From a virus, in IMG/VR virus record IMGVR_UViG_3300032092_000143, positions 1 to 32,275 of that record: 32,275 nt of DNA; one strand, 5' to 3'. Shown in pieces: positions 1 through 5,878 of this stretch. How positions within the stretch are numbered: position 1 is the stretch's first letter; every line of letters begins with the position of its first letter. The position numbers and the translations under genes are program-made. A model generated the notes under the pieces. It did not search any database. It was not told the DNA's origin and was given only the letters and a program-made list of their open reading frames with translations.

Positions 1-683
1 TCAGGCCTCTCTGATCTAAATACAAAGCGATCAAAATCAAGTTTCTGGATGTGTTCGTACATCTGTAACATGAGGAGGTCAAATACCTGGCTCTTTTGTT
101 CACGAACTTCTCTTTCACAGAGAGGCGCAATTTTTGCAATTCCGTCATCACCTTTAAGAATGAATGTTTTCTGTGGAGCTTTTTCAAATATTGGATGCAC
201 CCCGGTTTTCAAGGATTCCATCAAGGACTCGACCACGCTTTTGTCAATCAAGCCTTCAATTTCTTCTCCAGATTTTACGTGCAAAAGATTTGCCCATTTA
301 CCAATCACATGATTTTCATTGATTTGTTTCACAACTTTGCCGTACTGTCTTACGGTGATATCTGTGAGGGTTAGACCTTTTTCAGGAGCCCAGCTGAATC
401 CAAATCGATGACTCTTAGGCAAATTTGTCACAATTGCTTCAGGAAGCTTTTCAATCTTTGATATTGCTCCTTCATACAAGTCGCTAACTGTACGATCAAT
501 TCTATTCAGTGGCTTTTCGGAATTCTTTCCGTAAAAACGGAGCTTTCCATTTTTTGAAAGCTCGAAAGAGAAGCGATATGCTTCCGCTTTTTCGGTTACG
601 CGAAGACCTGATGATAAGAAGTTTCGCGTCCATTCTTCTCCGCGCTTTGCGTAAATTTCTTGTAGAGTATTGATACCTGCCAT
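1..683 (-). CDS. Ligase-fold-like phage protein, N-terminal part (runs off left edge)
   Basis: An open frame starts at ATG 683 and continues without a stop to base 1, giving about 227 residues; the C-terminus lies outside the window. I do not recognise it firmly. Residues 31-40 (EKAEAYRFSF), then GKLRFYGK near 46-53 and IDRTVSDLYEGAI near 62-74, resemble a family I recall from aquatic T4-like phages. That family looks like the adenylation domain of nucleic-acid ligases, with K32 as the possible motif I lysine and a later RFGF...LTLTDI segment. The canonical KxDG is changed to K-A-E-A, so activity is doubtful. It lies 58 bases downstream of the nucleotidyltransferase gene, with a late-promoter-like motif at the end of that gene. 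The N-terminus carries no capsid-targeting-like tag. The frame is a real gene with good confidence; the function is a guess. Confidence 0.6.
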   Translation of the reverse strand, partial: MAGINTLQEIYAKRGEEWTRNFLSSGLRVTEKAEAYRFSFELSKNGKLRFYGKNSEKPLNRIDRTVSDLYEGAISKIEKLPEAIVTNLPKSHRFGFSWAPEKGLTLTDITVRQYGKVVKQINENHVIGKWANLLHVKSGEEIEGLIDKSVVESLMESLKTGVHPIFEKAPQKTFILKGDDGIAKIAPLCEREVREQKSQVFDLLMLQMYEHIQKLDFDRFVFRSERP

Positions 684-738
684 CTTTTTTTCGGCTTTGA
701 GGTTATTGTTTTTTCAACCCACATTATGAATTGTATAC

Positions 739-747
739 TATTTATCC
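739..747 (-). promoter_or_regulatory. Late-promoter-like motif GGATAAATA
   Basis: On the minus strand the bases read GGATAAATA, overlapping the TAA stop of the nucleotidyltransferase gene and lying about 56 bases before the ATG at 683. T4 late promoters have TATAAATA at -10, and related phages use close variants. The same nine bases occur at 2124, 3493 and 11001. The role is inferred from the motif and position only. Confidence 0.45.
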
Positions 748-1626
748 AATCCCTTCGGGCAATGGAAGCCCGGAATCTTCAAGCTTGCTCTTAAAATCGC
801 TCATGATATCGCTCATGCTTCCTGGGTACTTAAAGTCTCCTGAATTTAGAAGAGAATACAGCTTTTCGTACGTATCTATGTCAGATGGCTTGTGGCCTCC
901 GTTAAAGAGCAGGTCCACTACGCCTTGAGGTTCTTTTGTGATGAGCTTATCATATTCTTTAAGAAGCTGCGCAGTCTTTACTAATCCTTTCTTGCCTTCA
1001 AAACTTTTACGGACTTCAACAATACCCTGATTGAGTCGCACCACGTACGCTTTATATTCGGCAGTTTCTCCTTTATCAGTTTTCTTTGTAGCCTCAAAAA
1101 AAGATTTTCCGATGGCCGCCATCAGCAACAGGTTACGATAAGCACCTTTATATTTTGATTCCGCAATTCTAAAGTCTGGCGAATGATAGATGAAGCTACT
1201 CCAGACCAAGTCGGTAGAAAGCATAAGATCTACTTGTCCAACCCCGTTCTTGGGGTCTCCACCGATTGGCGCACCTATGCTTACTTGATTAAAACCAACG
1301 GCAAGCTTTGTGCTCAGTCCCATGTCCTTCAACTTATCGTTGAGAGCAAACAGAACCTTTTCAAGCGAGACTCCTAGATGCCCAGCAATCTTATCTGCTG
1401 AGACTGCTAGGTCAATGTCCCCGCTAGTTTGGTCCGCGAGTTTCTTGCCCGCGCTACCTAGGATTGCTGCGTCATCGCTCAATCCAACTAATCCAATCTG
1501 CGGAAACACGTTTTCCTCCACCCAAGAGATGGTAGATTCTACCTGATCCTGCTTGAAAGGGATCGCGTTGTCAATGGAATTTCCACTCTCATTGATAAAC
1601 TGTTCATATAGTTTGACGTACTTCAT
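742..1626 (-). CDS. Capsid-tagged Pol-beta-type nucleotidyltransferase
   Basis: The protein has 294 residues. Residues 1-14 (MKYVKLYEQFINES) match the capsid-targeting-like tag, with a predicted prohead-protease cut after E13. The rest resembles the DNA polymerase beta nucleotidyltransferase superfamily: ILGSAGKKLADQTSGDIDL gives the G-S helix start (57-58) and the D70-x-D72 metal-binding pair, and GQVDLML supplies the third carboxylate (D133). Such domains transfer nucleotides to RNA, proteins or small molecules, and the substrate cannot be read here. The start overlaps the stop of the upstream gene by one base (TAATG), so the two are co-translated. I infer packaging in the capsid and a possible role in modifying a host target early in infection, by analogy with T4 Alt, which is an unrelated enzyme. 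An alternative is a tRNA- or antibiotic-modifying-like enzyme. Confidence 0.75.
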   Translation of the reverse strand: MKYVKLYEQFINESGNSIDNAIPFKQDQVESTISWVEENVFPQIGLVGLSDDAAILGSAGKKLADQTSGDIDLAVSADKIAGHLGVSLEKVLFALNDKLKDMGLSTKLAVGFNQVSIGAPIGGDPKNGVGQVDLMLSTDLVWSSFIYHSPDFRIAESKYKGAYRNLLLMAAIGKSFFEATKKTDKGETAEYKAYVVRLNQGIVEVRKSFEGKKGLVKTAQLLKEYDKLITKEPQGVVDLLFNGGHKPSDIDTYEKLYSLLNSGDFKYPGSMSDIMSDFKSKLEDSGLPLPEGIG

Positions 1627-2042
1627 TAGTATTTGCTGACTACTTTATTGATGATACTTCCAACTTCTTTGTCGAATGAATCAATTGCTTTCTTTAGCTC
1701 TTCAAAAATTTCTTTTTGCATGTCTTGAAGCATTTTGCTCTTTTCGCGGTCTGCTTCTTCAGCAGCTTGCACCGCTGCTGCATCTTTAGAAGTATACGCG
1801 TCGTGTATAGATTTTTGTAGTTCTGCTAACTTTTTTGGAAGCTTTACAGTTACGCCGTCAGACCCGCCTGAGTACATACTAATTTTAATGTTCATTTCAG
1901 GAGCATTAAACCTACCTAAGTTTACATAAATACTGTCCATACCTATGCCATTGTTGGCGTTATCCATTTGGTAAGAACCGTATTTGCCGCCTTCCGCTTT
2001 GGCTTCAGCCAAAAATTCTTCAAATTTCTTAAATTCGCTCAT
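1626..2042 (-). CDS. Capsid-tagged protein of unknown function
   Basis: This 138-residue protein starts MSEFKKFEEFLAEAKAE, which fits the capsid-targeting-like tag closely (F-x-x-F-L-A-E, then A). After the tag comes a Gly/Asn-rich, probably beta-structured stretch (about residues 20-65), then a charged helical C-terminal half (about 70-138, rich in Ala, Glu and Lys) likely to form a coiled coil. I recognise no enzyme motif. It overlaps the cupin-like gene upstream by 14 bases and the nucleotidyltransferase gene downstream by one base, so it belongs to the same transcription unit. An internal head protein is the most economical inference. Confidence 0.7.
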   Translation of the reverse strand: MSEFKKFEEFLAEAKAEGGKYGSYQMDNANNGIGMDSIYVNLGRFNAPEMNIKISMYSGGSDGVTVKLPKKLAELQKSIHDAYTSKDAAAVQAAEEADREKSKMLQDMQKEIFEELKKAIDSFDKEVGSIINKVVSKY

Positions 2043-2301
2043 TGCATTTAGTTATTTTTACAATCAAATCAGAGGTTCCGCGTATCACTCTGTGAATGAC
2101 TCCTGCCGGAATGTGAATCTGTTTATTTATCCGTGTTGGCAATTGATTATCGAACTGAAATTGCCAATCGTTTTCATTCAGCGGTTCTACAATTCGGTCT
2201 TCCTCGTCCCAATGCCACTTTAATTCCATCTCATCAATGTCCGCTAAAAAAGTCCGTATGACTACGGACTCCTCTAATTTTTCTTCAGTGTAAGGTTTCA
2301 T
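2029..2301 (-). CDS. Small cupin-like protein
   Basis: This 90-residue protein has cupin-type features: a WHWDEEDR segment (about 29-36) corresponding to the first conserved strand pair, and IPAGVIHRVIRG (about 65-76) resembling the second cupin motif with its histidine. I recall short proteins of this type, with E-L-x-W-H and IPAG-x-x-HRV, in aquatic T4-like phages, usually without an assigned function. Metal binding through His residues is possible but not shown. The start (MKPYTEEKLEES) looks superficially like the capsid tag; I think it is part of the family's own N-terminus. ATGA overlap with the upstream 77-aa gene indicates translational coupling. Confidence 0.65.
   Translation of the reverse strand: MKPYTEEKLEESVVIRTFLADIDEMELKWHWDEEDRIVEPLNENDWQFQFDNQLPTRINKQIHIPAGVIHRVIRGTSDLIVKITKCNERI
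2124..2132 (-). promoter_or_regulatory. Possible late-promoter-like motif GGATAAATA (inside a gene)
   Basis: The motif reads GGATAAATA on the minus strand, 82 bases before the ATG at 2042. It lies within the cupin-like coding sequence (codons for R-I-N-K), so a chance occurrence is possible. It is included because it has the same nine bases as the better-placed copies at 739 and 3493. Confidence 0.25.
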
Positions 2302-2531
2302 TCTTTAACCTCAAAAGTTTCATCTCCGACCTTTACAGTTTTGCCAATTAAGTCGTCAATGAAGTACATATTTCCAAATCGGTCTTCAAATCTCATTTCA
2401 TCATTAAATTCGTCAGACGCTTTTAGAGCATACTTGATTTTCTTTAAATCCTTTGTTTTCTTCTCTCTTCCAATATTGTCAAAAGCTTCTGCGTAAAAAA
2501 CGATCTCTATAGTATTACTATTAGTCAACAT
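2298..2531 (-). CDS. Small protein of unknown function
   Basis: I do not recognise this 77-residue protein. It has a Lys-rich central segment (about 23-36) and an acidic C-terminal half with RFGNMYFIDDLIGKTVKVGD, which looks like a small beta-rich domain. The ATG at 2531 overlaps the upstream stop by 11 bases and the 3' end forms an ATGA junction with the cupin-like gene. The arrangement fits a phage operon and supports it being a real gene. There is no capsid-targeting-like N-terminus. Confidence 0.55.
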   Translation of the reverse strand: MLTNSNTIEIVFYAEAFDNIGREKKTKDLKKIKYALKASDEFNDEMRFEDRFGNMYFIDDLIGKTVKVGDETFEVKE

Positions 2532-2736
2532 TTGGTATAGGGGTTTTTCGTTTAACTAATTCTGCTTTCACTTCCTCAAGGTCTTTTGCTAGCAATTCGG
2601 CTTCCTTCTTTTTTCCACGAGATTCCGCAGCTTTCTTTTCCTTAGATAGCTCCATCACATAGGCGGCCAATTCATTATTTGAATAACTGCTGTAGCTTTC
2701 ATTCATAAAGCTTTCAAAAGTTTGAATATGTTTCAT
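2521..2736 (-). CDS. Small capsid-tagged coiled-coil protein
   Basis: This 71-residue protein begins MKHIQTFESFMNES, a clear example of the capsid-targeting-like tag with predicted cleavage after E13. The remainder (about 20-65) is helical, with repeated Lys/Glu/Ala (KEKKAAESRGKKKEAELLAK) and a likely coiled coil. The first nine residues are identical to those of the 55-aa gene just upstream (start at 2907) and most of the codons match too, while the bodies of the two proteins are unrelated. It is probably an internal head protein; no enzymatic motif is visible. Confidence 0.7.
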   Translation of the reverse strand: MKHIQTFESFMNESYSSYSNNELAAYVMELSKEKKAAESRGKKKEAELLAKDLEEVKAELVKRKTPIPNVD

Positions 2737-2739
2737 CTT

Positions 2740-2907
2740 TTACTTGTTTCTTTTTTCGGCTTCCTTTTCAGCGTCTTCTTTGCTCATTTCGCCTTCAATC
2801 GGGCCTCCGTTAGTTACTCCATAAAAGCCTTTCCCGTTATACGCAATCTTCCATTTAGATGCGTTTGCTTCATTTACATAACTTTCAAATGTTTGAATGT
2901 GTTTCAT
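2740..2907 (-). CDS. Very short capsid-tagged protein (55 aa)
   Basis: A 55-codon frame runs from ATG 2907 to TAA at 2740-2742. The product starts MKHIQTFESYVNEA, again the capsid-targeting-like tag, and continues with a small body containing WKIAYNGKGFYGVTNGG and an acidic/basic tail ending EKEAEKRNK. It fills the space between its neighbours with 20- and 3-base gaps. The tag, the spacing and the codon pattern make it convincing despite its size. The mature peptide after cleavage would be about 42 residues. The function is unknown; it is likely a packaged internal peptide. Confidence 0.7.
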   Translation of the reverse strand: MKHIQTFESYVNEANASKWKIAYNGKGFYGVTNGGPIEGEMSKEDAEKEAEKRNK

Positions 2908-2927
2908 ATTATTTTATATTCATATTT

Positions 2928-3467
2928 TTACCAAGGTTCTTCGGAACTCAAACCAAGTTGCTTGCCAAATAGACTAGGGGCATAACAAGCCCAAAATCCA
3001 GCAGTATCGGGGTCCATTTTCTTCTGTAAGTCGCACTGTTGTCTTGACCAAAAAGATGCCGATGCTTTCGGATCGTCATTTTTAATGCTTAGCCCACTGG
3101 TGTCACCCCACGTTATACGTTTTGCGATGATATTTCCGTCGTCGTCTTTCTTTCCGCCATCTCGATATACTTGAAACTTTTTATCTCCGCCTCGGGATGG
3201 CGTGTCAAGTTCCACATCAATCATCTTTCCATCTTCAGTCTTAAACTTTGCTTTTTTTCCTACTTCCAAATTTGCTGCCACCCAAGCTGCTTTGTCTTTG
3301 AGTATTACATTCCCTTCGTCCCAGTATTGCTTGGTTTCTTCAAACAACTGCTTATATGCATCGCTACCTAGACGGTAAACGCTGTTGGTAATGTCCAAAC
3401 CATTTTCCATGTGGTAACGGAATCCTTCAGACACCACAAAATCATTGAATCCTTTAACGTACTTCAT
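2928..3467 (-). CDS. Capsid-tagged protein with a phage-specific C-terminal domain
   Basis: This 179-residue protein begins MKYVKGFNDFVVSEG, the capsid-targeting-like tag with [VL]-x-E followed by G. The middle (about 30-95) contains KAAWVAANLEVGKKAKFKTEDGKMIDV. The C-terminal half (about 95-170) has KKFQVYRDGG, ITWGDTSGLSIKNDDPKA, SFWSRQQCD and FWACY. This pattern recalls a domain found in proteins of marine T4-like phages (FG..IK.DDP...R..CD...W.C), which has no established function that I know. Cys and Trp spacing could suggest a metal site. It sits 26 bases downstream of the best-placed late-promoter-like motif, so it may head a late transcript. Confidence 0.7.
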   Translation of the reverse strand: MKYVKGFNDFVVSEGFRYHMENGLDITNSVYRLGSDAYKQLFEETKQYWDEGNVILKDKAAWVAANLEVGKKAKFKTEDGKMIDVELDTPSRGGDKKFQVYRDGGKKDDDGNIIAKRITWGDTSGLSIKNDDPKASASFWSRQQCDLQKKMDPDTAGFWACYAPSLFGKQLGLSSEEPW

Positions 3468-3492
3468 AGTATTGAACTATTTTAACCTGTTT

Positions 3493-3501
3493 TATTTATC
3501 C
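3493..3501 (-). promoter_or_regulatory. Late-promoter-like motif GGATAAATA
   Basis: GGATAAATA on the minus strand lies in a 53-base intergenic gap, 26 bases before the ATG at 3467. That is the usual spacing for a -10 element with a short leader. T4-type late promoters (TATAAATA) need no -35 box, and none is visible. A weak imperfect hairpin (CCTATAAG...CTTATGG) just upstream lacks a T-run, so I do not call a terminator. This is the best-placed of the four copies. Confidence 0.55.
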
Positions 3502-3520
3502 ATAAGATAACTTATAGGTT

Positions 3521-3991
3521 TTATCTAAAAACCACGGATATGCGCCGTTCTTTTACAGGTTCTATTGCATGCTGCCATTCAGTACGGTACTCTCCAGTTA
3601 ATAATAACGCAGATCTATTAGGGAATTCAAAGGACATTACTTCTTCATTTTTCTTTAGATTAAATGTGATTGGAGTTAGAATACTAAGGATTAGCGTATC
3701 ATCATCACCCATATCAATATGATATTTTATGAAATCTTTCGGTTTGTAAATGTTGATGGTGTAATCTTTTGGAACAAATTTAAGTATGCCTAATTTTGTA
3801 AATTTATTTGCCAATTCTAATAAGTATTGCGGCACTTCTAATGAAACTAAATTGTTGTTATATTTTGAAACTCCATACCGCAATATCTTTCTGCTATACT
3901 TTTTTGTAAGATCTGGTATGGCTTTATTCAATTCAATTTCTTCCTCTACCGATATTACATCCCTGTATAAGTGCTCATCCAAATTAAACAT
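3521..3991 (-). CDS. AlkB-like 2-oxoglutarate/Fe(II) dioxygenase
   Basis: Starting at ATG 3991 (a longer frame would need TTG at 4021), the protein has 156 residues. The C-terminal part carries the AlkB-type pattern: YTINIYKPKDFIKYHID with the Fe(II) ligands H91 and D93, LSILTPITFNL strands, GEYRTEWQHAI with the distal ligand H141, and the terminal RRISVVFR, whose arginines would bind 2-oxoglutarate and substrate. AlkB family enzymes remove alkyl groups from nucleic acid bases by oxidation; phage homologues may repair or alter DNA or RNA. The N-terminus is shorter than in bacterial AlkB (about 216 aa). It overlaps the leucine-rich-repeat gene by 8 bases. There is no capsid tag. Confidence 0.75.
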   Translation of the reverse strand: MFNLDEHLYRDVISVEEEIELNKAIPDLTKKYSRKILRYGVSKYNNNLVSLEVPQYLLELANKFTKLGILKFVPKDYTINIYKPKDFIKYHIDMGDDDTLILSILTPITFNLKKNEEVMSFEFPNRSALLLTGEYRTEWQHAIEPVKERRISVVFR

Positions 3992-4820
3992 AAGTTGGTA
4001 CAATGCCGCTATTTTCTGCAAGTAAAAGAGTAATTTCAGGATTTGCTATTACAGAATTTGAAAAGGTAGCATTCATTACTTTTGGCGAATCTACATCTGT
4101 AGTCCCAATATAACCTTCGAATCCGTCAGACTGAAGAAATGCACTAGCTCCATACGAAGTACAAAGCGGCAGGTTTAGTGTCATCGGAGAATCAGCGGTA
4201 TTAAATGCACTGTAAAACCCGTATTCGCCAACCGCAGTTACAGATGGCAATTGAACTTCTTTCAGTTTAGTACAATTGTAAAAATCGTTTATGAGAACTT
4301 CTGCTAGCGCAGGTAAAATGACTGTTTCAAGAACCAAACAATAATAAAACGTATTGCCATTGGATTCTACGATTGTTCCCGTGTCAACAATTGATATAAG
4401 ATCTTCGCCAAGGCCTAGGCCTCCTTCAAATATACCGTTAAACGCATCCGGATCCAAAGTTATATTTGAACCGCCACTTAAATATATTGTGAAATTCGGT
4501 TCATCCACGCTAATTGATGTATATGGATTTCCGGCGCCTACTATTGCAATGTTCCAATCAGGCAAGCTATCAAACCCACCTGCTAAAAGCACATCCACAG
4601 TGTCAAAGCTAGAAAAAACAAGAGTAAGATCTCCGCCACTGCCACCGCTGCCTCCGCCACCTGCAACACCCGGAGGCGCTGATGACGAGGATTTCATTGC
4701 TGCTTCATACAGCATCCGAGTTTCTTCTTGTTCTCTTAAGTATAACCGGTACTTTCTTTCCAGCTCTTTTTGATCTACACCGAGGTGTTGATGCTTTGCG
4801 TAAAACTGTTCTCTTCTCAT
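3984..4820 (-). CDS. BspA-like leucine-rich-repeat protein with Gly-rich linker
   Basis: This 278-residue protein has three parts. Residues 1-45 are charged and helical (QKELERKYRLYLREQEETR). Residues about 46-63 form a Ser/Pro/Gly linker (PPGVAGGGGSGGSGG). The rest resembles BspA-type leucine-rich repeats, seen as FYYCLVLETVILPALAEVL, FYNCTKLKEVQLPSVTAVG and a later LNLPLCTSYGASAF unit. Such repeats form binding surfaces, often for cell-surface or matrix ligands. The helical head plus flexible linker suggests a virion-attached protein displaying a binding domain, but nothing in the sequence proves surface location. It lies 5 bases after the dehydrogenase-like gene. Confidence 0.65.
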   Translation of the reverse strand: MRREQFYAKHQHLGVDQKELERKYRLYLREQEETRMLYEAAMKSSSSAPPGVAGGGGSGGSGGDLTLVFSSFDTVDVLLAGGFDSLPDWNIAIVGAGNPYTSISVDEPNFTIYLSGGSNITLDPDAFNGIFEGGLGLGEDLISIVDTGTIVESNGNTFYYCLVLETVILPALAEVLINDFYNCTKLKEVQLPSVTAVGEYGFYSAFNTADSPMTLNLPLCTSYGASAFLQSDGFEGYIGTTDVDSPKVMNATFSNSVIANPEITLLLAENSGIVPTYV

Positions 4821-4825
4821 AATGT

Positions 4826-5878
4826 TTATCTTCTTTGAAATTTGTTGATGTTTTGGTTAATTACTTCACCTTTGAGTATATCTATGGATCGACTTATTAC
4901 TGGCTCAGATTCCCATTTAGCAGGATCCATGATAGTTTTTAAGTACGGCAAAAGAGCGCTAGAAATTTCTCGTGATGCCGCGTTCCACAAGTAAGTAGGC
5001 GTGTGGTCTACCGAGTAATATGATATCCCTCTTCCTAGTTCAATAATAGGATTGTCAAATGTAGTAGGCTCGGCAAAATAGAATCCCATACCTTTATCAC
5101 AGCTAATATCAATGATTGCTGTATTTGGCTTGAGAACCCTGAGACCATGTTTGTCATCTATGAAATTTTTAGGATTGTTTACATCCTGCAAAATTCCATT
5201 AACAATGAAGTCGGCTTCTCTGAGATCTAGTCGCAAGTTAACCTTATCATCCAAGCATTTGTACCAAACATCTGGATTCTTATCTGCTACTAAATGAGAT
5301 GGCCTTTGAGTGTAGACCGTGATATTGTTAAATCCTCTTCCTTGAAGAGCATAAATAGCTCCGCGGCTTACTGAACCGTATCCTATGACTACTGCCTTTT
5401 TACGCTCGCCGTAATGTCCGTCAAGCCCTTTCAGCTGCAAGAAATGTAGAATGCCTGCATAACCAGCAAGCTCATTGTTTCGATAGAATATGTGCATTCT
5501 ACCGTTTTTTGTAATTTCATTCATTTCCTCCCAGGCAAGCAGAGTAAGCTTCTTTTGAATTGCCAGGTCGGCAATATCTCTCTGTTGAACTGCGTGAGTC
5601 CACCCACAGAGTATTCCGCCGTCTTTCATCTTTTCTAAATCAGCCGCAACCGGCTTGGGAAGAATGATGATGTCACAAGAATACAGCTGCTCGCGTGGAG
5701 AAACTCCGCAGCCAAGATCTAAAAAGTATTCATCGGCGTAGCCATAGTCAGCTCCGTAGCCTTCTTCGAATACTAATTGTTCTCGAAGGCTTTTTTCAAT
5801 TTTGATGATGTGCTCAGGATAGATTGGAACTCTCCTCTCATTTTCCTTGTAGGAAGTTTTGAATACTCCAGTTTTCAT
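4826..5878 (-). CDS. Alanine dehydrogenase / N5-(carboxyethyl)ornithine synthase-like enzyme
   Basis: This 350-residue protein has the architecture of the alanine dehydrogenase/transhydrogenase superfamily. The N-terminal domain contains YKENERRVPIYPEHI (10-24), with the conserved K-x-x-E-x-R-V-P segment, and LPKPV (73-77). The Rossmann domain has VVIGYGSVSRGAIYALQGRG (163-182, GxGxxxxG type), and DISCDKGMG and SVDHTPTYLWNAAS (289-302) lie near the active site. The last motif recalls N5-(carboxyethyl)ornithine synthases, which reductively couple an amino acid with pyruvate; alanine dehydrogenase and saccharopine-type activities are alternatives. The ATGA overlap with the ATP-grasp gene means the two are translated together and probably act in one pathway. 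This protein lacks the capsid tag while its partner has it. Confidence 0.7.
   Translation of the reverse strand: MKTGVFKTSYKENERRVPIYPEHIIKIEKSLREQLVFEEGYGADYGYADEYFLDLGCGVSPREQLYSCDIIILPKPVAADLEKMKDGGILCGWTHAVQQRDIADLAIQKKLTLLAWEEMNEITKNGRMHIFYRNNELAGYAGILHFLQLKGLDGHYGERKKAVVIGYGSVSRGAIYALQGRGFNNITVYTQRPSHLVADKNPDVWYKCLDDKVNLRLDLREADFIVNGILQDVNNPKNFIDDKHGLRVLKPNTAIIDISCDKGMGFYFAEPTTFDNPIIELGRGISYYSVDHTPTYLWNAASREISSALLPYLKTIMDPAKWESEPVISRSIDILKGEVINQNINKFQRR

Noticed and set aside
2029-2301. Capsid-targeting tag on the cupin-like protein (MKPYTEEKLEES)
   Set aside because: No F-x-x-F pattern, and the segment appears to be the family's own N-terminus leading into the fold; counted as untagged.
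3502-3520. Imperfect hairpin CCTATAAG-TTAT-CTTATGG as a terminator
   Set aside because: Short, bulged stem with no T-run; it may be chance in an A/T-rich gap.
3521-4021. Longer start (TTG 4021) for the AlkB-like protein
   Set aside because: ATG 3991 gives only an 8-base overlap with the upstream gene, typical here, and loses no conserved residue.
4354-4773. A 139-codon plus-strand open frame with Pro-rich content
   Set aside because: It is the complement of the Gly-rich linker and repeats of the leucine-rich-repeat gene; the Pro runs are the mirror of Gly codons.
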